Shown here piece after piece: positions 47,437 through 59,318 of a stretch of 64,000 nt of DNA (positions are counted from its first letter, which is position 1; each line of letters opens with the position of its first letter). Source of the stretch: Isoetes taiwanensis. Lineage: Eukaryota; Streptophyta; Lycopodiopsida; Isoetales; Isoetaceae. Under the pieces are notes generated by a model. The model searched no databases, was not told the DNA's origin, and was given only the letters and a program-made list of their open reading frames with translations. Where the stretch lies: the NCBI GenBank assembly GCA_021234155.1, contig JAJEKV010000033.1, positions 8,649,641-8,713,640 on the forward strand. The letters are read 5' to 3'. The translations under genes and the position numbers were made by a program.

Positions 47437-49009
47437 GCTAAGTATATAACCACTTTAGCCATGAAAGATATCTACCATCTCAGAGTCCAAGTCGTTGCTT
47501 AAAATTGTTGAAATTTCAGAAGCAGCTGTCCTCAATTCTGACACGTCTAAGTCCTTGAGGCTTAAGAAAGGGAAGGTGTCCTGGACTCGTCAGTAGAACT
47601 CCGTTACTCCGGTGCCTTGAAGGTAATGGGAATGATTTTTTCCTGGCAGGGTTTGCCATGTGGCAAAGTCAGGCCTAGATAACGGCCTAGTGGGGATGCG
47701 CCCTTAGATTTAAGACTACCAAAAATACACAAATTTATAGTGTACTTTCCCAGAAATCTCTAGAAAATTTGACGGAAATGGCCTGAGAAAGTGCCGAAAA
47801 TATTTTTCTGTTGTCGAAAACTTTTAGAATTTTTTTGAATTTAGGGATCCCTACCATCCCCAAATTTTGATTGCCACCCCCAAATTTCAACTTCTGGTTC
47901 TACCTTAAACAATGCCTTCTAAGATTATGGTCACCCATTCATTATGCCCAACAGATGATTGGACTATGTGCATTCTAGCTAAAGACAATGCCTTGGCATA
48001 TTTTGGATGGGATGGTGATAAATCATGTTTAATTTTGGTTGACCTTGCAAGATTCTAGATGGAGGGTATCACACATATTTAAAGCAATATTAACCTTGCA
48101 ATATTCTAAAAAGGGGCATTGCACATATGAAGGCAAGAATATGGTCACTCCTTACACTATTTTAGATAGAGGCATCAAACAAACTCAAAGCAAGATAATT
48201 ATGGTCACTCCTTGCACCCAACGGTTCAATTCTTTGGAGGGGTGATAACACATCAATCCAAGGCAAGATCATAGTCACCCATGTCCAACGGGTTACAATA
48301 TTTCAAGCATCATCACATCAACCTAGGGCAAAATTACGGTAACCCATTCCTGACGCCCTATCATTTACATTGTAAGAACTACCTTCTTATGAAAATACCG
48401 TATGTTACTTGAAACATTACCACGGTTTTGAAATGCAACGAACAACAATTGGCTAAGGAAGAACTAAAAAGAAATCATGCCGCCATGCAACGGAAACTAT
48501 TCAAAGACCTCTTAACGGAAACTATTCAAAGACCTCTTCTTCGGGAATTCATGTAAAGACATGATCAATGCACCTTCAACTACTAATATCAACCATCAAC
48601 ATTAAATCGTCGCTAATATAAACTACCTCACAAATTTTTACCACTCGACCTTACATAGCCCACGACACAATCCTTTAGGAACCATTCAACCCTTGCCTCA
48701 AGCCTGCTCTCATTGCCATAGCTCCCCGTAATTTCTTCCCGTGATAGACAAACCACCTTTACGAGGTTCAAAAGAGGTTCCAAAGAGGTTAGGAAAAACC
48801 CACTAGCAGTTTAACCAAAAACACAAAAATATTATCTGAGAGGAACTTGTAACTACACAAGTCAAAATTGGCAACAAACGCCTCTTAACCTTTGGTGGTA
48901 CTTTACATGCCCAAGCCAATGGATGGTCCCATTGGGAAAAATGACTTGCAGAATCGGGTCTCACCAAAGATTTTTATAATGGCACGTTGGTCTTAATATG
49001 CGAGAGACG

Positions 49010-49850
49010 GACAAAATCAAACGAGAGCACGAGGGACCTTTATCATCCCCGCTATTTATTTGCAGCTAGCATTGTGGGGCTGTCACTTTTAATAAAATGA
49101 GAACTATCCATCACTTTTCGCCCACATCTTGAACTCCAAACTTGTGACATGTAACATGTTTTGATATAGCCTACAAATATTCAAAGTCATTCCGCAGAAG
49201 TGTTCAATCTGTTAACAAAGGTAAATGTTTTAACTACTTACCTTATGGTAGACAAACACTTCATTTGTCTCGCTTCCACAAGAAATAAACTCACCGTTGA
49301 CACTCAACCCCACAAAGTTTTTGTCATTCGTGTGACCCCTAAAGGATCACACCTATAACAATGAGTTACTTAATCTCCATTTGCAAATGTGTAGATTGGA
49401 AAGCAACTATATATAAAAAGAGACTATTTCTAAGAATGTTTAGCAATATATTTTCATTTCTTTTGAAAAGATGACATGAAACAGGGAACTCCAAATAAGA
49501 AACTCAAAATTCATGTATTTACAATCAAGAAAGCAACATAAGAAGTCATGTCATACAAATGTGTTATCCGAGATGTTCCAAAGGGCAAGGTACAGTCTGT
49601 TGATGCGAAAACTAGCTCACTTTGTGAAATAAACCTTACATACTTAAACCGCCTTTATGATGACCACCAAGCATATAAACCGTGTCTCTCACCACAATCA
49701 TAAAGATCTCTATTTGTTGAATCACCTTGAATCACCATGTTACGGGGAAAATCAAGCTTATTTTCAGATCTTCGCTTTGAACCTTGCAAACCGGAATGAA
49801 CCTCCAAAGCAAGGCAAATAAAATGCAAAGAAACATATTCATCAAAAGAC
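49010..49850 (-). pseudogene. COP1-like WD40 exons, degenerate (left arm)
   Basis: The minus strand carries pieces of the C-terminal WD40 propeller of COP1, the plant E3 ligase subunit that targets light-signalling factors. The exon 49242-49338, with proper acceptor and GTAAGT donor, encodes 32 residues including [20 protein letters not shown] and VYHK. A preceding exon (about 49545-49770) reads ISQSELVFASTD then LWNISDN after a 1-base slip. The last exon (from 49170) reads AISKHVTCHKFG, then after frameshifts SPTMLAANS. COP1 ends almost the same way. Several indels at CG/CNG words break the frame. I did not find the RING or coiled-coil region or the first WD repeats. It could be a pseudogene or a real gene with consensus errors. 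Confidence 0.7.
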
Positions 49851-50426
49851 AAAGACAGGGTTCAATATCTACCATTGCAATAGACATCTTGAAATTTCAT
49901 AGTCTCGGATCCGAATGCATCCGGAGAATTTAACAATTGATGAGCATCGAAGCAAGAATATGCATGAGAAACCTACACGTTTATGGAACTTAAATCTACC
50001 TCGAGAAAATCTTGAGAAGCGCCACCACGGCGGCAAAACGGCGAATCCCAAGATATCCACAAACAGAAAGTGATATTAAACGAAACTAGAGTAACAAAAC
50101 AACACATATAAAGAGAATAAATACCTTGGCAACAAAAAATGGAGACATAAGAAAGAAGTACTTGCCAATATTGTTTTATTTCAATAATAATGCTGATTGT
50201 AACGGAAAACCCATAGTGGAACCAAAATAGGCAAATTCAAAATTGACAATTGCAGTTGCAAATGATAAGCGAGAAAATATGTGGCTTTAGTCACCGCCTG
50301 CGCAAGTTTCAACAGATTAAAATAATTGCAAGCGAATAAACCTTCAGCGATTGCAAAGGGCTTACTTGAAGTACACATCTGCAAATAGAAACCCGAAATC
50401 CAACGGGGTAGCGAATGATAACCTTT

Positions 50427-50745
50427 GAATGTTGTCTCGTGTTAAAGAGCTCGCAAATCCCCATAGCCACAACTTGGTTTCTCTGTCAAAATACTGATGG
50501 ACAAAATCGAAGTTAATAATAGACCCAGAATGCAAAATTCTTCATGTCCATGCACGTTCTGTTTTCATGCATGGTAGTACTTTCTTTGATAGCCTTGCAA
50601 GCGACAGGACAATCCAATTCACCAGGTCCCTTTTACCCAATTAAAACTAGGTTCGGCTCTTTCCCAAGCGATTTATCTACTAGTTCAACAATTTCTTCCA
50701 CTTCTACTGATTTGTAGCCCTTGATTTGGCAATGGTGCACCCCAA
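50427..50745 (-). other. Exon-like minus-strand ORFs upstream of the WD40 exons
   Basis: Two protein-like frames bounded by splice-like sites: about 50638-50745 (YKSVEVEEIVELVDKSLGKE then PNLVLIG, donor GGTAAAAG) and about 50427-50525 (DFVHQYFDRETKLWLWGFAS then SLTRDNIQR). They are collinear with the COP1-like exons but I cannot match them to COP1, so they may belong to another gene. In the right arm the same places are frame-broken by small CG-associated changes. Confidence 0.3.
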
Positions 50746-51778
50746 AGAATTAAAATTCAGATGGTTACATAGAATTTCTAAACAAACACTAAGCACAATA
50801 TTGTTCCACAAAGGTCCGATGGTCACCAACAAATTACCTCGTGCACAAGCAAGATTAGTGTAGTTGCAAAATCCAGTTCAAAAAATGCATACCGACTGGT
50901 CCATCCAAAGCTCTGCGTCTCCATCACTACAATGCGCAGGATGACTCCGGCCACTGCTTTGCTTTCGGAAAATCCTACTCTTGCAATTAGCGGAACCAAG
51001 GTAGCAAGATGCGGATGAAAGGCAAAGTTTAATTTGCTCCCGCCGCCACATCATAGAGGACCCATAAATTCAATCTTGCTTTAATGAAGAAATATTCAAA
51101 TAAAAAAATGACTCGGGATCACATCAATAAGCCGCATGGATTCAAAAAGTAAGTCAAGATACCTTAGAACTAGATCTCTGAACCTTGATCTCTCATAAGT
51201 CAAATGTGTATAGAATCTACCACCACGAAACCTACATACCAATGCTTTTTCGATGTTATGCCTTCCTCTAAGTGATAATAATAGAGCTGAAGCCCACCCA
51301 GCAGCAAGATTCATGAATTTCCGCTATAGCCATGCTAAACCTCAGCAAAGCCAAAGGTCCAAATACACCACGGGTCCACCAAATATCCAAACATTACAAC
51401 TTTTTTTCGTACAAATTGAACCCCAGAGCTGTTCGCCATATCGGTCGCGCTTATTTGGCCATAGCTAGGAAGAAAATGGAAGATTTATTGGAAAAATCAG
51501 ATCGACATTAAGCAGAGACATGTTCAACTTTAAAAATAGCAAGATCAATCTAAACCTTTACCATACTAGTCGCAAAGCCATATCTTTCCTTACTATTGAA
51601 ACTATTTCGCGTGCACACACTATACGAAACTATTTCGTGCACACTATACTCCATTTTCCTCCATCCCGCATAAATCTTCCCAAATCTTACTAACCCCCAC
51701 ACCAGTTCAACATTTTGCCGGATTGGCCTTGTTGCACCGCCATTGTAGAGTGAAGCGCCATTGTAGACTCGAAGCAAT

Positions 51779-52238
51779 AAATGTGCGGTACCAAATATTT
51801 AATTTCTATAGACACCTACACCTCTTTGAACCCAAAGCAATAAGATTACATTTAATTCCCACCTTAGATTTTTTTGCCACTTACACACCTCCAATGCCAC
51901 TTCACCTCATAGCATTAAATGCAATAAATAACAAGGGTGCTTGGGGTACAATGACGCATTTCGTCCGGGCCGTTGGATCTCAAACGCAAATCCAATGGGC
52001 CTGTGATTAAAAGCCCCAAATAGGGGATCATGAGGTGGCCCCATCTGAAACCCGTAGATCTTGCACCTTCGATGGCTGAAGTCGTGACACCTCAAACTTT
52101 ATACCCAAGGGGGGTGCTTGGGGTGGTTTGGCATGTTTTCATCTCAACCGTTGATCTCAAAAATGGATCTGTTATTGTTTTACACCAAAATCTCTAGATA
52201 TAAGGGGGTGCCTATATAATTGTATATATATAAGGGAT
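51779..52238. other. Spacer between the palindrome arms (460 bp)
   Basis: Unique sequence with phrases such as CCGTTGGATCTCAAA, AAAAGCCCCAAATA and CAACCGTTGATCTCAAAAAT, related in style to 59290-59420 on the right flank. Its right end (52214-52240) is TATAATTGTATATATATAAG plus GGATAT, which recurs inverted at 59232-59257. If transcribed through, it would be the loop of a 7-kb hairpin RNA. Confidence 0.6.
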
Positions 52239-52240
52239 AT
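52214..52240. repeat. 26-bp inverted boundary repeat, inner copy
   Basis: TATAATTGTATATATATAAG then GGATAT matches the reverse complement of 59232-59257 at 25 of 26 positions, so the right arm is bracketed by inverted copies. Confidence 0.7.
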
Positions 52241-55200
52241 TGCTTCGAGTCTACAATGGCGCTTCACTCTACAATGGCGGTGCAACAAGGCCAATCCGGC
52301 AAAATGTTGAACTGGTGCTGGGGTTAGTAAGATTGGGGAAGATTTATGCGGGATGGAGGAAAATGGAGTATAGTGTGCACTAAATAGTTTTCAGATAGTG
52401 TGTAACGAAATAGTTTCTGTTAGTAAGGAAAGATATGGCTTTTTGCTTAATTAGTATGGTAAAGGTTTAGATTGATCTTGCTATTTTTAAAGTTGAACAT
52501 GTCTCCCGCTTAATGTCGATCTGATTTTTCCAATAAATCTTCCATTTTCTTCCTAGCTATGGCCAAATAATCAAAGACCGATATGGCGTAAATACTCACG
52601 GGTTCAATTTGTAATGAAAAAAAGTTGTAATGTTTGGATATTTGGTGGACCCGTGGTGCCTGGACCTTTGGCGGCCGAGGTTTAGCATGGCTATAGCGAA
52701 ATTCATGAATCTTGCTCGGTCGGCTTCAGCTCTATTATTATCACTTAGAGGAAGGCATAACATCTAAAAAGCATTGGTATGTAGGTTTTCGTGACAGCCG
52801 ATTCTATACACATTTGACTTATGAGAGATGCCCGGTTCGAGATCAAGGGTTCTAAGGTATGCACTTTTACTTTTTTTGAATCCATGCGCTTTTATTGATG
52901 TGATCCCGAAGTCATTTTTTATTTGAATATTTCTTCATTAAAGCAAGATTGAATTTATGGGTCCTTCTATGATGTGGGGCGTTAGGAGCAAATTCGGCTT
53001 TGCCTTTCATCCTGTGATCTTGCTACCTTGGTTCCGCTTAATTGCAAGAGTAGGATTTTCGAAAGAAGCAGACGGAGTCATCCCGTAATTTGTAGTGATG
53101 GAGACGCAGCTTTGGATGGACGAATCGTATGCATTTTTGAACCCGGATTTTGCAACTACACTAATCTTGCTTGTGCCCGAGGTAATTTGTTGGTCGATCG
53201 CCGGACCTTGTGGAACAATATTGTGCTTAGTGTTTGTTTAGAAATTCTATGTAACCATCTCAATTTTAATTCTCTTTGGGTGCACCATTGCCAAACCGAA
53301 GGGCTACGACCAGAGAAGTGGAAGAAATTGTTGAACTAGTAGATAAATCGCTTGGGAAAGAGCTGAACCTAGTTTTAATTGGGTAAAAGGGACCTGGTGA
53401 ATTGGATTGTCACGCATCGCTTGCAAGGCTATCAAAAAAAGTACTACCATGCATGAAAACGAACGCGTGCATGGACATGAAGAATTTTGCATTTCGGTCT
53501 ATTATTAACTCGATTTTGTCCATCGTATTTTTTGAGAGAACCAAGTTGTGGCTATGGGGATCTGCGAGCTCTTTAACACGAGACAACATTCAAAGGTTAT
53601 CATTCGCCCCAGCTTGATTTCGTGGTTTCTATTTGCAGATGTACTTCAAGTAAGCCCTTTGCACTGCCGAAGTTTATTCGCTTGCAATTATTTTAATCTG
53701 TTGAAACTTTGCAGACGGTGTGACTAAAGCCACATATTTTCTCGCTTATCATTTGCAACCGCGAATTGTCAATTTTGGACTGTCTATTTTGGTTCCACTA
53801 TGGGTTTTCCGTTACAATCAGCATTATTATTGAAATAAAACAATATTGGCAAGTACTTCTTTCTTATGTCTCCATTTTTGTTGCCAAGGTATTTATTCTC
53901 TTTATATGTGTTGTTTTGTTACTCTAGTTTCGCATTTTAATATCACTGTTTTGTGGATATCCGGGGATTCGCCGTTTGCCGTCGCGGTGGCCGCTTCTCA
54001 AGATTTTCTCGAGGTAGATTTAAGTTCCATAAACGTAGGTTTCTCATGCATATTCTTGCTTCGATGCTCATCAATTGTTAAATTCTCCGATGCATTCGAT
54101 CTCGAGACTATGAAATTTCAAGATGTACATTTGTAAATGGTAGATATTGAACCCGCCTTTGTCTTTTGATGAATATGCTGCTGCGTTTTATTTTTGCCTT
54201 GCTTTGGAGGTTCATTCCAGGTTTGCAAGGTTCAAAGCGTAGATCTGAAAATAAGCTTGATTTTCCCCGTAACATGGTGATTCAAGGTGATTCAACAAAT
54301 AGAGATCTTTATGATTGTGGTGAGAGACACCGGTTTATATGCTTGGTGGTCATCATAAGGCGTTTCAGTATGTAAGGTTTATTTCACAAAGTGAGCTAGT
54401 TTTCGTGATCAACGATGTACCTTAGCCTTTGGAACATCTCGATAACACATTTGTATGACATGACTTCTTATGTTGCTTTCTTTGATTGTAAATACATGAA
54501 TTTTGAGTTTCTTATTTGGAGTTCCCTGTTTCATGTCATCTTTCTCGGAAAGAAATGAGGATATATTGCTAAACATTCTCTAAATAGTCTCTTTTTTCGA
54601 TATAGTTGCTTTCCAATCTACAAGCATTTGCAAATAGAGATTAAGTAACTCATTGTTATAGGTGTGATCCTTTAGGGGTCACAATTTAATGACAAAAAAC
54701 TTTGTGGGGTTGAGTGTCAACAAAGTGAGTTTATTTCTTGTGGAAGCGCAGACAAATGAAGTGTTTGTCTACCATAAGGTAAGTAGTTAAAACATTTACA
54801 TTTGTTAACAATGATTGAACACCGAGAATGACTTTGAATATTTGTAGGCTATATCAAAACATGTTACATGTCACAAGTTTGGAGTTCAAGATGTGGGACG
54901 AAAGTGATGGATAGTTCTCATTTTATTAAAAGTGACAGCCCCACAATGCTAGCTGCAAATAGCGCTGGGATGATAAAGGTCCCCGTGCTCTGTTTGATTT
55001 TGTCGTCTCGGCATATTAAGACCAACGTGCCATTATAAAAATCTTTGGTGAGACTGATTCTACAAGTCATTTTTCCCAATGGGACCATCCATTGGTTCGT
55101 GTAAAGTACCACCAAAGGTTAAGAGACGTTTGTTGCCAATTTTGACTTGTGTAGTTACAAGTTCCTCTCAGATAATATTTTTGTGTTTTTGGTTAAACCT

Positions 55201-58200
55201 GCTAGTGGGTTTTTAGGAACCTCTTTGGAACCTCTTTTTGAACCCTCAGAAGGTGGTTTGTCTATCACAGGAAGAAATTACAGGAGCTATGGCGAGAGCG
55301 GGCTTGAGGCAAGGGTTGAATGGTTCCTAAAGGATTGTGTCGTGGGCTATGTAAGGTCGAAAGTGGTAAAAATTTGTGAGGTAGTTTATATTAGCGGCGA
55401 TTTAATGTTGATGGTTGATATTAGTAGTTGAAGTTGCATTGATCATGTCTTTACATGAATTTCAAGAAGAGGTCTTTGAATAGTTTCCGTTAAGAGGTCT
55501 TTGAATAGTTTCCGTTGCATGGCAGACAGATTTCTTTTAGTTCTTCCTTAGCCAATTGTTGTTCGTTGCATTTCAAAACCGTGGTAATGTTTCAAGTAAC
55601 ATACGGTATTTTCATAAGAAGGTAGTTCTTACAATGTAAATGATAGGGCGTCAGGAATGGGTTACCGTAATTTTGCCCTAGGTTGATGTGATAATCGCCC
55701 CAACCTGAAATATTGTAACCGTTGGACATGGGTGACTATGATCTTGCCTTGGATTGATGTGTTATCACCCCTCCAAAGAATTGAACCGGTTGGGTGCAAG
55801 GAGTGACCATAATTATCTTGCTTTGAGTTTGTTTGATGCCTCTATCTAAAATAGTGTAAGGAGTGACCATATTCTTGCCTTCATATGTGCAATGCCCCCT
55901 TTTTAGAATATTGCAAGGTTAATATTGCTTTAAATATGTGTGATACCCTCCATCTAGAATACTGCAAGGTCAACCAAAATTAAACATGATTTATCACCAT
56001 CCCATCCAAAATATGCCAAGGCATTGTCTTTAGCTAGAATGCACATAGTCCAATCATCTGTTGGGCATAATGAATGGGTGACCATAATCTTAGAAGGCAT
56101 TGTTTAAGGTAGAACCAGAAGTTGAAATTTGGGGGTGGCAATCAAAATTTGGGGATGGTAGGGATCCCTAAATTCAAAAAAATTCTAAAAGTTTTCGACA
56201 ACAGAAAAATATTTTCGGCACTTTCTAGGGCCATTTCGTCAAATTTTCTAGAGATTTACGGGGAAAGTACACTATAAATTTGTGTATTTTTGGTAGTCTT
56301 AAATCTAAGGGCATCCCCACTAGGCCGTTATCTAGGGCGACTTTGCCACATGGCAAACCACGCCAGGAAAAAATCATTCCCATTACCTTCAAGGCACGAG
56401 AGTAACGGAGTTCTACCGACGAAGTCGGGACACCTTCCCTTTCTTAAGCCTCAAGGACTTAGGCGTGTAGGGAATTGAGGACACCGCTTCTGAAATTTCA
56501 ACAATTTTAAGCAACGACTTGGACTCACGAGATGGTAGATATCTTTCATGGCTAAAGTGGTTATATACTTAGCTTGCACATCCGCATATTGTTGATGACT
56601 TTACGTCTGTGTGTATGGAAGTATAAAGACGGCAACATGGTATTGTTGGCTTGCATCATCATCTTGCATTGCATTTCATCTTCAGGTACGTTGTGTTTAC
56701 GGTTGAATGTTTCTCCAATTTTGTCTCTAATCTCGAGGTCCTTTTGTTTGCAGAAATAGGTGGTCGGTTAATCATATTGAAATGAATAAAAAGGCTTGCA
56801 AATATGTTATTTCAGCCATATGTTTAAAGGGATGTTTTAAGAGGAGAGTGGTGGAGAGGGTTTGTCCATGTTGATATGAATACTTTTTTTTCCATGTATG
56901 GAACACTTTTTATGGACAATTCTTAGATGCATTGTTGTTTCTGGAACTCTTCTGCTGGAGAAATTAGCAAGATTGTGCGATTATAGAAGCTTCGGACAAT
57001 GAGTTCCTGTTGGTTTGCCTATGTCAACTTTGGCCTTATTATGCTTTCCTTCGGATGCATGCAATTGAGAGGCCGTTATTTATTGTTGAAGACCACAAGT
57101 CTCTATTTGCATATGTCCATTCCCCATCAGGATATAAGCATAGTGGTCTACCCATGCTCTGATCCCTAATGCCTAATGCTTTTCCAAAATTGCTCAACCA
57201 CAATAACGGAGAGCATAATTACACGCAATAATGGCAACTATAGCCCAATTATTGTCCCAACTCATCAACTGAAGTTACCTATCCTTATTTGAGCAGCCTG
57301 CAATTCCATCCACAATCATGAAACAGGAGCCTGTTATACAGGTGTATTTCTTGGCATCCTTAAATATAAATCATGCTACTGATTGTTACTAAGTTCTACT
57401 TTGGAAATTTTTAGGAGATTGAGGACGTATTCCACGGATTGAGATTTTGCAAGTCTCTCCTACAATGAGTGGAATTATTGGAAATAACTCTTGGAGCATC
57501 GTGTTGTGTATTCCATCCATGCCAGTCATGGATCCTTTTTCCTTGACGAAGAATCTTTTTCTCCATCTCATCACATAAACCTTCTCTACTACTAGTAGAA
57601 GGTAGGTTAACATTAAAGAGCTTGCAAATGACTACCTACTAATCATCTAGTCTTTTCTTCTAAAGCATGGTAAACATAAGAGCATGCATTTTAACATTAA
57701 ACCTTGCATTCTACCATCATTCACATGCATGTACCATGTTGCATCTCTATATCCTTAGCACCTCGTCACCATAGAGTGCATATGTGGATACTGGCAAGTG
57801 TAACTTTGTCTGGTTCTATAAGAACACATTGCATTGGAATACATGCTTCTAAATTTGGAATGGATAATAGATCAAAAACCTTGCAAGCTTCTTCTAGATT
57901 CCCTCATTATATTCTCACAATTAGATTCATGCATCATCTGTTTTACCACGGTAACATGGGCTTACATAAATCGTCTGTGACAGTAGCATACATTATAAAA
58001 CTAGGTTTTCATGTTGTTAGATTAGGTGGAAGACATCCATTGCAGATGATAATTTCACTGCCCCATGCCTACGCTACAGAGTCCATGAAGATGCAATTTT
58101 ACATGAAGTGTAGACTGCAGATTGTGGAGATCCCTATCGTCTATGCACTTGAAGCTCTTTTATCTAAAAAGTAGGCTTGAAATTCTTGAATATGTGTAAG

Positions 58201-59204
58201 AGGATACAATTTCCACAGCATGCCGTTGAAAAGCAAAGCATTATCTGTCATTCGAGGAGGTATGAAAAATTTGGAATCTGGAGGTCTTTCCAGTATGTTA
58301 GCTTAATCTGGTCTACATGTTTCTTTATGCTTGATCAAAGAAAATGCCATTACCTTTACGCTGATTGCTATTGAATGAAAAGAGACTATTGTGCCAAGAG
58401 TTCAAATGATTGTTAAGTTCTAGTGGCCTATGCGATGTACATGGGCTCTATTTTATGTCTTTGCATGTTCTTAAGGGAAGCAAATAAAGTAGCCCTAACA
58501 CTATATGTTGGGAGGAGTATGAAATTATATAAAACTATATGGCAATGTTGACCGATCCAACTTCCGCTTCTTCTAACTTAATTCTTGACATTCAAGTTTA
58601 GATACTAATCTGTTTAAACTTGAATGGAAGGATGGAAGTTAAAGTTTCCTTGGCAACAATCTTTGGCTCTAGCAATTCAAACTATCTATGCATTCTATTT
58701 TATTCCATTTTGTACACACACTTTCTATATGCTATTTTAGTAGCCTACTTTTGTAAGGGCATTCAACAAAGATCCTTGTGTAAAGAAGATTGTTCTCAGC
58801 AAGATTGACTTGGGAGTTTGATCCACGTTGGCTATGGTTGTTGACCAAGAATTTGACCAGCATATATTTCTTCAATATATGTTGATTGGTTGGAACTAAG
58901 TATCCCTAGAGGTACATGCCCACGGTTCCCAAGGTTTATAATGTCCCTTGATAGGTTAAAGGGTTTAAGATTTACGGTCAGAGTAATTATTAACTACTAG
59001 CATTGGTTTAGGTTTAAGGGTTTAGCATTTTAGAGGTTACTCTCAGGTTTAGTGTTTGGAGTTTATGTTATTTGGGTTTCACATGGTATAATTTCTCACT
59101 CAAAGAAACAGTAACATGTTAATAAAGTCTTTGCAACCTGTTGACTTTGCAAAATCCCTCGTAGTACAATCTCTTATAGTACAACCCCTCATGGTACAAA
59201 AACT

Positions 59205-59220
<16 letters not shown>
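52239..59220. repeat. Right arm of giant inverted repeat (6.98 kb)
   Basis: The mirror of the left arm. It begins ATTGCTTCGAGTC and ends at a (TA)n run. Compared with the left arm it carries many compound small changes at CG/CNG words. Reading frames are usually worse here than on the left, though at a few places (the HHKA..YVRF segment near 54350) the right arm is in frame and the left is not. Confidence 0.95.
54170..55010 (+). pseudogene. COP1-like WD40 exons, degenerate (right arm)
   Basis: The inverted copy of the exons at 49010-49850. The segment 54345-54390 reads HHKAFQYVRFISQSELVF in frame, extending the COP1-like match. The exon at 54676-54778 is frame-broken where the left arm is open (extra bases near ACAATTTAATGAC and GCGCAGAC). 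The last exon (from about 54849) again shows SPTMLAANS. Lesions shared by both arms, including a TAG stop and a 15-nt gap before KSDSPTM, predate the inversion or are systematic errors. Confidence 0.65.

Positions 59221-59235
<15 letters not shown>
59207..59235. repeat. (TA)n microsatellite at the palindrome's outer edge
   Basis: About 14 TA units. The left arm's edge at 44736-44748 is also (TA)n. AT dinucleotide runs extrude cruciforms and break easily, so both palindrome borders sit at plausible breakpoints. Confidence 0.85.
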
Positions 59236-59239
<4 letters not shown>

Positions 59240-59257
59240 TATATATATACAATTATA
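59232..59257. repeat. 26-bp inverted boundary repeat, outer copy
   Basis: ATATCTCTTATATATATACA then ATTATA is the inverted partner of 52214-52240. Together they act like terminal inverted repeats around the right arm. Confidence 0.7.
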
Positions 59258-59291
59258 TTTGTGTGTAGATGTGTGTAGACAGTTTGATCTC

Positions 59292-59318
59292 GGCCGTCCA
59301 TCTCAGATGTGGACGGCC
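59292..59318. repeat. Perfect 9-bp inverted repeat (GGCCGTCCA/TGGACGGCC)
   Basis: The stem is separated by 9 nt (TCTCAGATG). It is GC-rich in AT-rich DNA and next to the palindrome's outer border. It is possibly part of a small element whose relatives include the spacer. Confidence 0.55.

Larger units (their letters stand above)
44737..51778. repeat. Left arm of giant inverted repeat (7.04 kb)
   Basis: The arm reads as the reverse complement of 52239-59220 over its whole length. Anchors: AAGTTTTTGTACCATGAGG at 44749 against CCTCATGGTACAAAAACTT ending 59205; the 61-codon ORF at 47251-47436 (minus), identical in protein to 56574-56759 (plus); GACTCGAAGCAAT at 51766-51778 against ATTGCTTCGAGTC at 52239. 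The outer edge is a (TA)n run. AT-rich blocks of hundreds of bases differ at only a few sites; differences concentrate at CG and CNG words. Confidence 0.95.
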
